DNA from: RYN-230 sp963711705
Lineage (GTDB): Bacteria; Actinomycetota; Actinomycetes; Streptosporangiales; Streptosporangiaceae
Length of the DNA stretch: 64,000 nucleotides
NCBI GenBank assembly: GCA_963711705.1
Contig: CAVQFM010000018.1
Span: 186,001 to 250,000 of the forward strand
Direction of reading: 5' to 3'
Positions within the stretch are counted from its first letter, which is position 1. Each line of letters opens with the position of its first letter. Positions 50,186-57,468 of the stretch are shown here, in pieces. Made by a program: the position numbers and the translations under genes. Under the pieces are notes generated by a model that saw nothing but the letters and a program-made list of their open reading frames with translations, was not told where the DNA came from and searched no databases.

Positions 50186-50231
50186 GTTCGGGACGAAGAG
50201 GCCGCCGGTTCAAATCCGGCCACCCCGACCA
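50186..50231 (+). repeat. Attachment-site core, copy 2 (tRNA-Pro 3' fragment)
   Basis: Exact 46-bp copy of the 3' end of the tRNA-Pro gene (45082-45127). The tRNA 5' half is absent, so this is not a functional tRNA. It marks the far end of a 5.1-kb integrated segment, or the junction between two tandem islands. Confidence 0.88.
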
Positions 50232-50321
50232 GAACTGGCGGCCGGCCGAGCGCATTCTCCATCGGCTGTTAGTGCGCAGGCCGCATCAGCCTGGCGAGGC
50301 CGCCGCCCTCCCTGAGTTCGG

Positions 50322-50327
50322 TAGGTT
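50322..50327 (+). promoter_or_regulatory. -10 element of a leaderless gene
   Basis: TAGGTT, seven bases, then GTG 50335. Confidence 0.45.
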
Positions 50328-50334
50328 GGGGCAG

Positions 50335-51291
50335 GTGGAACGCCGCCACACACAGGCAGCACCGCCCACCCCGGAAATCCCCTCCGGGGAGGACCGCGCC
50401 TCCATCGAGTCTGACGGGGCTGACGAGCTGGTCGCCGGCCAGTACGCCGACCGCCCGCAGCTTCGGCCCGTGCTTGACGCGGTGCTGGCGGCGCTGCCGG
50501 TCCTGGGCCCGGTGACAGTGCAGGCCCGCAAGACATGCGTCAGCCTGGCCACACCGCGCCGTGTCTTCGCCGTGGTCCAGGCGACGACCAAGAACAGGGT
50601 GGACCTCGGCCTGCGGCTGGACCACGAAGGTCCCGGCGGCCGGCTGCTCGCCGCGCGGGACCTCGGCGCCGCCACCGTGCGGATTCCGCTGACCCGGCGG
50701 GAGGACGTTGACGCCGAGGTCTGCGGCTGGCTGCGCCGCACCTACGACGAGAACGCGGCACCGCCCCCGGCGCGGCGTCCCCCTCGGCGCCAAGCCCCGA
50801 GGCTCGGGACGCTCAGCGTGGTGATCGAGGCCGTCGGCCTGCCTGGGCTCACCTGGCCACCGGACGCGGCCGGTGAGCACCACAACGTTCATATCGCGCT
50901 GTCCACCAAGAGCAAGGAGCAACCCGCACTGGTCGTACCGGGCAAGCCCTGGCTGGCCTCCGAGCCGGTGCCGGGGGATGCGCCGGCGGCACGCTGGGAG
51001 GCCCCGGTCACCGTGCGGCATGATGCGGACGGCTTCGACTTCAGCGGGCCCAATGTGCGGGGCGACCGCGCCGACCGCCACCTTTTTCTCGCCTGGGGCA
51101 ACGTGCACAGCGACGGCACGCTGCGGCTGATCCGCGGCAGCAAGCTGGGGCTTACTCGCCTTGATGGCCAACTCGTCGAGGAAGCCATGCGCCCTGGGCA
51201 CCGGCTCGTCGCCTGGATCCGGCTGACCGGCACCCGGGGGGAGCCCGCCCTCACCTGGTCGGCAGAACTAGCCAATGCAGAACCTGGCTAA
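50335..51291 (+). CDS. DUF5655/DUF5990-like two-domain protein
   Basis: 318 residues. Residues about 45-140 resemble DUF5655 (VLDAVLAALPVLGPVTVQARKTCVSL, KNRVDLGLRLD). Residues about 160-315 resemble DUF5990 (VVIEAVGLPGLTW, NVHIALSTKSKEQ, DFSGPNVRGDRADRHLFLAWGNV). Family assignment is from memory of motifs and moderately sure. Both domains are of unknown function. The leaderless GTG at 50335 sets the start. It begins about 100 bp after the att core and overlaps the convergent Clp_N gene by four bases. Confidence 0.65.
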   Translation: MERRHTQAAPPTPEIPSGEDRASIESDGADELVAGQYADRPQLRPVLDAVLAALPVLGPVTVQARKTCVSLATPRRVFAVVQATTKNRVDLGLRLDHEGPGGRLLAARDLGAATVRIPLTRREDVDAEVCGWLRRTYDENAAPPPARRPPRRQAPRLGTLSVVIEAVGLPGLTWPPDAAGEHHNVHIALSTKSKEQPALVVPGKPWLASEPVPGDAPAARWEAPVTVRHDADGFDFSGPNVRGDRADRHLFLAWGNVHSDGTLRLIRGSKLGLTRLDGQLVEEAMRPGHRLVAWIRLTGTRGEPALTWSAELANAEPG

Positions 51292-51869
51292 GGAGCACAA
51301 CCCAGCTGCTCGGTAACGGCCAGGCGCAGCAGTTCGGGACTTGAGCCTAGCGCCGTGAGGACCGCGGCCAGCCCGGGGCTGCCGGCATCGAGCAGCGATA
51401 GGAGGGCATGCCCGCTGGTCGGGAAGCTGGCCCCGCCCTCGTTCCCGAATAGTGCTTTCTTCAGCCCGGGGGTCATTTTCGGCTCGCACAGCGGCCCCCA
51501 GGACAGGCGTCGGCCCACCGGGCTGCGGTAGAGCTCGTCGATGGCGTGCGGGCCGTATTCGGCGCGCATCTGGCGCTGGATGGCGGGCAGATCCACGCCC
51601 AGCGTGGCCAGCAGGTCGGCGGCGTTCCAGCGGGGCCCGTCCCCGCGGCCCGAGGAGATGACGTCGGCGACGGCGGCCCGAGCGGCCAGCAGAGTGATGC
51701 CCTGGCTGGCCAGAATCTCCCGCGCCGTGGGGTCTTTGTCGGTGAGCAGCGCCAGCAGCAAATGCTCACAGCCCACGTAGCCGTGCCGGGCCCGGTCGGC
51801 CTCGGTACCCGCCGCGGAAAGCAGGCGGTTGCGGACCGGATCGCGGGCCGGCGTGGCGCGGCGGGTCAT
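51288..51869 (-). CDS. Stand-alone Clp N-terminal-domain protein (cassette B)
   Basis: 193 residues with two Clp_N-like repeats: NRLLSAAGTEADRARHGYVGCEHLLLALL (about 12-70) and MTPGLKKALFGNEG...TSGHALLSLLDAG (about 130-190). No ATPase module. Sequence identity to the cassette A protein is low by eye, but domain order, ATGA overlap with an upstream HTH gene and promoter design are the same. A divergent paralogue rather than a recent duplication. Confidence 0.82.
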   Translation of the reverse strand: MTRRATPARDPVRNRLLSAAGTEADRARHGYVGCEHLLLALLTDKDPTAREILASQGITLLAARAAVADVISSGRGDGPRWNAADLLATLGVDLPAIQRQMRAEYGPHAIDELYRSPVGRRLSWGPLCEPKMTPGLKKALFGNEGGASFPTSGHALLSLLDAGSPGLAAVLTALGSSPELLRLAVTEQLGCAP

Positions 51870-52099
51870 GTGCGCCTCCGGCCAGCGAAACGGCGGCTGG
51901 CGTACTTTCGGTGCACCGACTGGCGGGTTATGCCCAGCGCGTCGGCGATCCGTTCCCACGTCCAGCCATCTTCCCGGGCGGCCTTCACCTGAAGGGCCTC
52001 CAGTTGCTCCAGCATTTGGCGCAGAGCGGCGACAGCGGCCAGCCCGACCTCCGGGTCGCGATGGCTGGCGGCTTCGGCGAGCGATATTGCCTCGGACAT
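51866..52099 (-). CDS. Small HTH protein (cassette B)
   Basis: 77 residues with a helical N-terminus (VGLAAVAALRQMLEQLEALQVKAAREDG) and HTH WTWERIADALGITRQSVHRKY, nearly the same recognition region as cassette A (ALG(V/I)TRQSVH(T/R)KY). This agrees with both cassettes sharing an operator. ATG 52099 is leaderless. The gene is coupled to the Clp_N gene by ATGA. Confidence 0.85.
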   Translation of the reverse strand: MSEAISLAEAASHRDPEVGLAAVAALRQMLEQLEALQVKAAREDGWTWERIADALGITRQSVHRKYASRRFAGRRRT

Positions 52100-52102
52100 G
52101 TT

Positions 52103-52146
52103 TGTCAGCCTACGCTGACAAACCAGTTTGTCAACCAAAGCTGACA
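52103..52146 (-). promoter_or_regulatory. Promoter with twin operators, cassette B
   Basis: Minus strand -35 TTGACA (52129-52134), 16-bp spacer, -10 TAGGCT (52107-52112), seven bases to ATG 52099. Operators TGTCAGCCTACGCTGACA (52103-52120) and TGTCAACCAAAGCTGACA (52129-52146) sit on the -10 and -35, as in cassette A. Confidence 0.85.
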
Positions 52147-52281
52147 AGAGGCGCGCCGCGGAACAGGCCCTGGTGTTTCGGCTCGGTCATCGCTGGCTGA
52201 GACACGCAGCGGCACGCTGGCTTCCTCTTCCGGCCAGGGCCAGATCTAACCTTGGGCCAGACGCCGAGTGAGGAGCTGATC

Positions 52282-52596
52282 ATGGAGCTCACCTTGCTGA
52301 CGGTCCCGGCCTGCCCGAACGCCGCAGTCTTCGAGGAGCGGCTTGCGGCTGTGCTGGCCGACTTCCCGGACGCGGTGGTCCGGCGCCGCGAGGTCTCCGA
52401 TGAGCGTGAGGCGGCGGAGGCGGGGATGCACGGCTCACCAACGCTGCTGATCGACGCGCTCGACCCCTTTGCCGTGCCGGGCCAGGTACCAAGCTTGTCG
52501 TGCCGGCTCTACCGGGACGCGTCCGGGCACACCGAAGGGGCCCCGCCGGTGGATGCGCTGCGCCGGGTACTGCGGCAGGCCAGCGCGCGTGGCTAG
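52282..52596 (+). CDS. Small thioredoxin-fold protein
   Basis: 104 residues. The N-terminus MELTLLTVPACPNAAVFEERL has a single Cys (ACPN) where thioredoxins have CXXC, and the cis-Pro loop reads GMHGSPTLLIDALDPFA. Similar proteins often accompany mercury and arsenic genes in actinobacteria. GAGGAG is seven bases upstream of ATG 52282. It is the first gene on the left of the arsenic cluster. Reductant role inferred. Confidence 0.65.
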   Translation: MELTLLTVPACPNAAVFEERLAAVLADFPDAVVRRREVSDEREAAEAGMHGSPTLLIDALDPFAVPGQVPSLSCRLYRDASGHTEGAPPVDALRRVLRQASARG

Positions 52597-52817
52597 ACCC
52601 TCGGCAGCCTTGTTGCCCAGGATCAGTGCCTAGCGGACAGGTGCCCACGCCAGCGCCAAAGGGCAGGTATGTGCCTTGGCCCCAGCCTCGCGCAGCTCCA
52701 GCAGCAGCCTGGCGACGGGCCTAGCTCTTCGAGGCTGACGCGGACGGCGGCCCGGGCAGCCAGGGACTCCCGCGAGGGCGGTAGACGCGGGACTCACGCT
52801 CCCGCTTGACTGAGGTC

Positions 52818-53087
52818 ATGCCGGGAGCAAGTGAGCAGACGCGACGAGTGAAGATCCTCAACGCCAACTGGGCGCCAGGTCGTGAGGGTGGCGATGGGCG
52901 GTTCGAGGTCATGATCGTGACCGATGACGACCAGCGGCACAGTGTGCCCGCGAGTCCAGCCTCGATGAGTGCGCTGGTGGCGCTGGCTGGCGCGGACACG
53001 GTGCTGGCCTGGGATCCGGAGGGCCCAACTCTCATCGTGGCCAACATTGTGGGCCAGATGCCGTGGACCGCCCGGGCAGGCACCTGA
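52818..53087 (+). CDS. Hypothetical protein
   Basis: 89 residues with a regular coding pattern, for example RFEVMIVTDDDQRHSVPASPASMSALVALAG, and no recognised family. The start ATG 52818 is a guess. TTG 52806 is also in frame. Convergent with the arsM fusion gene. Confidence 0.5.
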   Translation: MPGASEQTRRVKILNANWAPGREGGDGRFEVMIVTDDDQRHSVPASPASMSALVALAGADTVLAWDPEGPTLIVANIVGQMPWTARAGT

Positions 53088-53109
53088 AGATAAGGCAGCT
53101 GGGAGCGGG

Positions 53110-54369
53110 TCAGGTGCCCGCGATGCTGCTGCGGCGTTCGAGGAGTGTCACGTCCCGCCAGCGGCCATGATGGCAGCCGATGCGCTGGCGGGTGCCGACG
53201 AGGCGGAATCCAGCCTGCTGGTGTAGCCGGAGGCTGGCGGTGTTTTCGGGGAAGATCGCGGTTTGGATGGTCCAGATGCCGTCGGCTTCCGTGGAGCCGA
53301 TGAGCGCGGCGAGCAGGGCGGCACCGATGCCTCGGCCCTGAGCGGCGCCGTGAACGTAGATGGAGTGCTCGATGACGCCGCGGTAGACGGGACGTGATGA
53401 AACGGCGGCAGCTGCAGCCCAGCCGAGTAGGTCCCCGGCGGCGGAGACCGCGACGTGCCGGTGCCGGGGCAGCCGGGCCTGATCGAAGGCGTCCCAGGTA
53501 GGGGCCGTGGTCTCGAAGCTGGCCTGCCTGGTGTCCAGGCCAGCCTGGTAGATGGCGAGCACCTGTTCGGCGTCGGCTGCGGTCATAGGCCGGATCAGTA
53601 TGCCGTCGGGTGCGGCGGGCCGGACCGCCTGGACGATGACCGAGTTCAGGCCGGTTGCCGCTTCCCCTGCTGTGGTGATGGTGATGTGGGTGAACCCGGC
53701 GTCAAGCAGGTGGCTGCGGTATTCGCTGGCGGTGAGGGTGCCAGTGGTGCAGTTGGTCAGCCGTTCGGCTTCGGCGCGCTGCGCTGGGTCGAGACCTTCG
53801 CTGGCGATGATGTCGCTGACCCCGATCCGGCCACCGGGGCGCAGCACACGGTACGCCTCGGCCAGCACACGGGGCTTATCGGCGGACAGGTTGATGACGC
53901 AGTTGGAGATGACCACGTCCACGGCGGCTTCGGGCAGCGGGATGTCCTCGATGTGCCCGTGCAGGAACTCGGCGTCGGCTACCCCGGCGGCCGCGGCGTT
54001 GTCCCGGGCGAGGGCGATCATGTCAGGTGAGCCGTCCAGGCCGTATGCCTTCCCGCCTGGGGCGACCCGACGAGCCGACAGCAGCACGTCGATCCCCCCG
54101 CCCGAGCCAAGGTCCAGCACGGTCTCGCCGGGGTGCAGCCGGGCGACGGCGACCGGGTTGCCGCAGCCCAGACTGGCGCGGAGCGCTCCGTCGGGCAGGC
54201 CGCTGGTGTCGTCGTATCCGGCGGCGCCAAAGCAGCCCGCGTCGAATTCGTCTGGACCGCAGTCAACGATCTGCTGGCCGGAGCGGGCGGCCCGGGCTAG
54301 ACCCGAGTAGCGGGCGGTGACAGTCTCCCGTATGTCCTCCAGGCCGGGTGGCTGGCTGGCGGGCGGCAT
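53110..54369 (-). CDS. arsM: Arsenite methyltransferase fused to ArsN1-like N-acetyltransferase
   Basis: 419 residues. Residues 1-250 are ArsM: SAM motif LDLGSGGGID (85-94) and the three arsenic-binding cysteines at about 69 (LGCGNP), 157 (ISNCVINLS) and 207 (LTNCTTGTL). Residues 257-415 are a GNAT of the phosphinothricin/arsinothricin acetyltransferase kind (SSRPVYRGVIEHSIYVH, QGRGIG, FPENTASLRLHQQAGFRLVG). ArsM methylates As(III). ArsN1 enzymes acetylate the amino group of arsinothricin. Joining both in one chain suggests linked handling of organoarsenicals. ATG 54369 has GGAGG upstream, and arsR lies 22 bp ahead. Confidence 0.88.
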   Translation of the reverse strand: MPPASQPPGLEDIRETVTARYSGLARAARSGQQIVDCGPDEFDAGCFGAAGYDDTSGLPDGALRASLGCGNPVAVARLHPGETVLDLGSGGGIDVLLSARRVAPGGKAYGLDGSPDMIALARDNAAAAGVADAEFLHGHIEDIPLPEAAVDVVISNCVINLSADKPRVLAEAYRVLRPGGRIGVSDIIASEGLDPAQRAEAERLTNCTTGTLTASEYRSHLLDAGFTHITITTAGEAATGLNSVIVQAVRPAAPDGILIRPMTAADAEQVLAIYQAGLDTRQASFETTAPTWDAFDQARLPRHRHVAVSAAGDLLGWAAAAAVSSRPVYRGVIEHSIYVHGAAQGRGIGAALLAALIGSTEADGIWTIQTAIFPENTASLRLHQQAGFRLVGTRQRIGCHHGRWRDVTLLERRSSIAGT

Positions 54370-54391
54370 GGCGGTCCTCCAGGGGGATGGG

Positions 54392-54727
54392 TCAGCGGGC
54401 AACGGTGGGCGGGACCGGTGAGGGTTTGCCCATGACCAGGTCCGCGGCGGTAGGGAAGCACTCGACGCAGTTCTCGTTGATCCGGTATAGCCGGGAGGTG
54501 CCGCGGTCCTCGGCGATCACGAACCCCACCGCGGCCAGCTGCTTGAGGTGTGCGGACACCGTGGACTGGCCCACTGGCACGGCGGCGACGATCTGCTTGA
54601 CGGTCAGGGGCTGACCGGTGCGGGCCAGCAGGGAGACGACCTGGACCCGGGTGCCATCGGCCAGCGCCCGGAACCAGGCGGCGTAGGTGTCAGCAACCTC
54701 GCGGTCAAGAGGCTTCACGTCTTTCAT
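54392..54727 (-). CDS. ArsR family repressor
   Basis: 111-residue ArsR/SmtB winged helix (WFRALADGTRVQVVSLLA, GQSTVSAHLKQLAAVGFV, RLYRINENCVECFPTAADL). Only two cysteines, Cys87 and Cys90, lie near the C-terminus, a metal-site position different from the classic CVC. It is co-directional with and 22 bp upstream of the arsM fusion, so it is its likely repressor. An imperfect ATCGT...ACGAT repeat (54726-54748) overlaps its start. Confidence 0.85.
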   Translation of the reverse strand: MKDVKPLDREVADTYAAWFRALADGTRVQVVSLLARTGQPLTVKQIVAAVPVGQSTVSAHLKQLAAVGFVIAEDRGTSRLYRINENCVECFPTAADLVMGKPSPVPPTVAR

Positions 54728-54792
54728 CGTTAATCGACGATAGACGATCAAAGCTGCCAGGACAACCCTGAGGAGAATCCCAGCCCGAGCAG

Positions 54793-55203
54793 TTACCGAG
54801 AGCCGATCAGCAGGCCGAGGCTGGCCAGCGCGGCGGCCTGCGCCCGGTAGTAGACCCAGACTCCCCGCTTCTCGCGTTCAACCAGGCCAGCTTCATGCAG
54901 GACCTTGAGGTGGTGGCTGATGGTCGGCTGCGACAGGTCGAACGCAACTGTCAGGTCGCAGACGCATGCCTCGCCGCCCGGATGCGAGGCGATCAGGGAC
55001 ATCAGCCGCAGCCGGACCGGGTCGGCGAGCGCCTTCAGCAGCGGCGCGACCTGCTCGGCCTGGTCCAGGGAGAGCGGTACCTGGGACAGCGGGGCACAGC
55101 ACAGCGCCTCACCACCCTGCTGGGACGGCAGCGTGAGCTGCGGCCCAGGTGCGCAGCACTCGACCGTCCCGGCCTGATCCAGCACCGTCAGGGACTTCGA
55201 CAT
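54793..55203 (-). CDS. arsR: ArsR repressor with CVC site and extra cysteine pairs
   Basis: 136 residues. The HTH core (VRLRLMSLIASHPGGEACVCDLTVAFDLSQPTISHHLKV-type) contains the arsenite-sensing CVC motif (Cys80, Cys82). A 40-residue N-terminal extension carries two vicinal pairs, Cys16-17 (VECCAPG) and Cys35-36 (ALCCAPL), not usual for ArsR. Divergent from arsI across a 90-bp region with an ATATTGA/TCAATAT inverted pair. Confidence 0.88.
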   Translation of the reverse strand: MSKSLTVLDQAGTVECCAPGPQLTLPSQQGGEALCCAPLSQVPLSLDQAEQVAPLLKALADPVRLRLMSLIASHPGGEACVCDLTVAFDLSQPTISHHLKVLHEAGLVEREKRGVWVYYRAQAAALASLGLLIGSR

Positions 55204-55209
55204 GCGTCT

Positions 55210-55277
55210 ATATTGACAGACTCCAATGTCCCATGGCAAACTCGGCGGCGGAAGTAGACATAGACAGTCATCAATAT
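55210..55277. promoter_or_regulatory. arsR/arsI intergenic operator
   Basis: AT-rich motifs ATATTGA (55210-55216) and TCAATAT (55271-55277) are inverted copies, each next to TAGAC/GACAG sequences, lying close to the start of arsR and arsI respectively. A two-site ArsR operator controlling both genes is inferred. Confidence 0.5.
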
Positions 55278-55292
55278 TCGGGAGGCCCTGTC

Positions 55293-55757
55293 ATGTCCCG
55301 CCGTCTTCAGCTCGCCCTCAACGTCAACGACATCGACCAGGCCGTTGAGTTCTACGCCAAGCTGTTCGGCGCCGGGCCGGCCAAGCGCCGGCCCGGCTAC
55401 GCCAATTTCGCTATCGCCGAGCCTCCGCTCAAGCTCGTCCTGCTGGAAAACCCCGGCCAGGGGGGCAGCCTGAACCACCTCGGCGTCGAGGTCCCCGACA
55501 CCGAGACGGTCGAGGCCGAGCAGGCCCGCCTGGCCGAGGCTGGCCTCGCCGGAGCCGAGGAACAGGGCACCGTCTGCTGCTATGCCCAGCAGGACAAGTT
55601 CTGGGTCCAGGGCGCACCCAACGGCGAGTCCTGGGAGATCTATACCGTCCTGGCCGACAGCCCGACCTTCTACGGCGAAGGCCACGGCCCGGCATGCTGC
55701 GGCGGACCCGGCGGCCACACTGACCAGCCGGCCACCGCAGAGGCGAAGTGCTGCTAG
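55293..55757 (+). CDS. arsI: ArsI C-As lyase (CadI-like dioxygenase)
   Basis: 154-residue vicinal-oxygen-chelate dioxygenase that splits the C-As bond of trivalent organoarsenicals such as methylarsenite. Probable Fe(II) ligands are Gln6 (LQLALNV), His62 (LNHLGVEV) and Glu115 (SWEIYTVL). The substrate-binding vicinal pair is Cys95-Cys96 (TVCCYAQQDKFWV). Two more CC pairs lie in the C-terminal tail. GGAGG precedes ATG 55293. The vicinal CC distinguishes ArsI from plain CadI annotation. Confidence 0.9.
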   Translation: MSRRLQLALNVNDIDQAVEFYAKLFGAGPAKRRPGYANFAIAEPPLKLVLLENPGQGGSLNHLGVEVPDTETVEAEQARLAEAGLAGAEEQGTVCCYAQQDKFWVQGAPNGESWEIYTVLADSPTFYGEGHGPACCGGPGGHTDQPATAEAKCC

Positions 55758-55849
55758 CCGATCAGGCTGGCAGGCAGCTCACCCAGCTGACTGTGGGCCC
55801 GGCGGAATCGATCCGCTGGGCCCACGATGCCACTTCCCAGGCGCGGCCA

Positions 55850-56425
55850 TTAACCAGCCAGGACGGCCCGTAGTGTTCGCGCGCTGAAAGCGATACGGGC
55901 GGTGCTCGCGGCCATGGCCGCGAGCGTCACCCAGGTCAAAGATGGGATGGCGAGCATCACGCTGGTGATCATCACAGTGTCGAGCACGGTGATGCCGGCG
56001 CACCCGGCGGTTCCGGCCCGGGCAGCCAGCCGGTACCGCGTACCGAACGCAGCAGTTACGAGCAGGGCAACGACGGCGATGAGGATCAGGCCGGGCAGGA
56101 TGCGGGCCACTGGCGGGATAGGCCAGGTCCAGGCGCGGCTGGTGATCAGTGCTGCAGCCCAGCAGGCGCCGACAGCAGGCCCGATCCCCAGCAGCCTGCG
56201 GGCGGTCCGGCGGGCGGGATTCACGCTGGCGAACTCAGCCAAGATGAGCTGCGGTTCGCCGAATTCAGCGACTGCGGATTCGGCGGCGCGGTCGGGTGCG
56301 AGGCCCTGCTGACGATAGGACTCGTACGTTTCGGTCAGCCCATCAGCCAGTTCCTCGGCGACCGACGCGGGGAGCTGCACGGACAGGGTGGCCAGGTAGT
56401 CGCGGATCAGGCGGGGTTCGGGCAT
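55850..56425 (-). CDS. HAAS-domain membrane protein
   Basis: 191 residues. An N-terminal HAAS/permease-prefix-like helical domain (LIRDYLATLSVQLPASVAEELADGLTE, AVAEFGEPQLILAEF) is followed by four hydrophobic segments. Such proteins usually follow a PadR gene and act with it as an envelope-linked regulatory pair. Its start lies 19 bp inside the padR gene. Confidence 0.75.
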   Translation of the reverse strand: MPEPRLIRDYLATLSVQLPASVAEELADGLTETYESYRQQGLAPDRAAESAVAEFGEPQLILAEFASVNPARRTARRLLGIGPAVGACWAAALITSRAWTWPIPPVARILPGLILIAVVALLVTAAFGTRYRLAARAGTAGCAGITVLDTVMITSVMLAIPSLTWVTLAAMAASTARIAFSARTLRAVLAG

Positions 56426-56745
56426 GGCCTGCTCTCCAGCGCCGCGCTCACCATGGCCGAGAAGTCCCGCCAGTCAGCCCGCCGGCCCGACAGGGCCCGG
56501 CGGCCTGCTGCGGTCAGCTGATACTCACGCCGACGGCGGCCGCCTACCACCGACCATGACCCAGTGATCAGGCCGGCCTGCTCCAGCCGCCGCAACGCCG
56601 GGTAGATCGTCCCGGTCGGCAGATCCAGCCGCCCACCCGTACTGTCTCGCAGAGCCTCGATTACTGCGTACCCGTGCCGCGGCCCATCCTCGAGCGAAGC
56701 CAGCAGCATCGCGTCCAGGTGGCCCTTCAGCGCCTCAGCCCGCAT
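56407..56745 (-). CDS. PadR family regulator
   Basis: 112 residues: ALKGHLDAMLLASLEDGPRHGYAVIEALR helices and the wing TGTIYPALRRLEQAGLITGSW, with a short C-terminal helix. ATG 56745. Two GTAG-N5-CTAC sites lie between it and the divergent membrane gene. It forms an operon with the HAAS protein. Confidence 0.9.
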   Translation of the reverse strand: MRAEALKGHLDAMLLASLEDGPRHGYAVIEALRDSTGGRLDLPTGTIYPALRRLEQAGLITGSWSVVGGRRRREYQLTAAGRRALSGRRADWRDFSAMVSAALESRPCPNPA

Positions 56746-56747
56746 AC

Positions 56748-56821
56748 GTAGTAACGCTACCCTAGGCCTTCCAGCCAGGCAATCCACCGGGTAAGGTGAG
56801 CCCTATAGGTAGCAATGCTAC
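56748..56821. promoter_or_regulatory. Two PadR-type operators
   Basis: GTAGTAACGCTAC (56748-56760) and GTAGCAATGCTAC (56809-56821) share GTAG-N5-CTAC. One touches the padR start region and the other lies before the divergent membrane gene at 56869, so both promoters are probably controlled. Confidence 0.6.
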
Positions 56822-56868
56822 ATATTGAGTGAAGCCTCATCCGTTGGCGGATGGAGAAAGGTAGACAT

Positions 56869-57468
56869 GTGACCGCGAGCCGCATCCTGGGCGACCAAGT
56901 GGGCTCCACCGCTCCGGTTTTCCTGGCGTTCCTCGCCATCCACGTCATCGCGGGGCTGACCGCCGTGATCACCGGGGCGGTCGCCGCTTTGGTCCGCAAG
57001 GGAAGCCCGCGGCATATCCGGGCTGGGCGCTGGTTCTACCGCGCCATCACCGTCGTCTTCGTTACCGCCACCGCCCTGGCGGTCATGCGCTGGCGGCAGG
57101 ACTACTACCTGTTCATCATCGGCGCCGTCGCCTTCACGGCTGCGACCATCGGCTATGAGCACCGCCGCCGGCACCGCCCGGGGGACACCGGCCATATCAC
57201 CGGCATGGGCATCGGCTACACCGCCATGCTCACTGCCTTCTATGTCGATAACGGTCCCCATCTGCCCGTCTGGGACCACTTGCCAACCTTGGCGTTCTGG
57301 CTGCTGCCGTCCGCGATCGCAGCCCCTCTCATCGCCCGTGCGGTCAGGCGCGCCCGGCAGCCAGGTACCGCGGTCGCGGCGGAATCCTCCAGCGACTCCC
57401 AGCCCAGATTCCCGGGTGCGGCGCTGCACGGCGAAGCGCGATCCGATGACCACACGGGAAAGTCATGA
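56869..57468 (+). CDS. Multi-pass membrane protein, DUF2306-like
   Basis: 199 residues with four or five helices (VFLAFLAIHVIAGLTAVITGAVAAL, ITVVFVTATALAVM, LFIIGAVAFTAATIGY, LAFWLLPSAIAAPLIARAV). It resembles DUF2306-type predicted membrane proteins, moderately sure. GTG 56869 has GAAAGG eight bases upstream. Divergent from padR. Its last six bases overlap the convergent arsR-arsC fusion. Confidence 0.65.
   Translation: MTASRILGDQVGSTAPVFLAFLAIHVIAGLTAVITGAVAALVRKGSPRHIRAGRWFYRAITVVFVTATALAVMRWRQDYYLFIIGAVAFTAATIGYEHRRRHRPGDTGHITGMGIGYTAMLTAFYVDNGPHLPVWDHLPTLAFWLLPSAIAAPLIARAVRRARQPGTAVAAESSSDSQPRFPGAALHGEARSDDHTGKS

Noticed and set aside
50167..50334. N-terminal extension of the DUF5655-like gene into the att core
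   Set aside because: Those residues are translation of the duplicated tRNA fragment. The leaderless GTG at 50335 is better supported.
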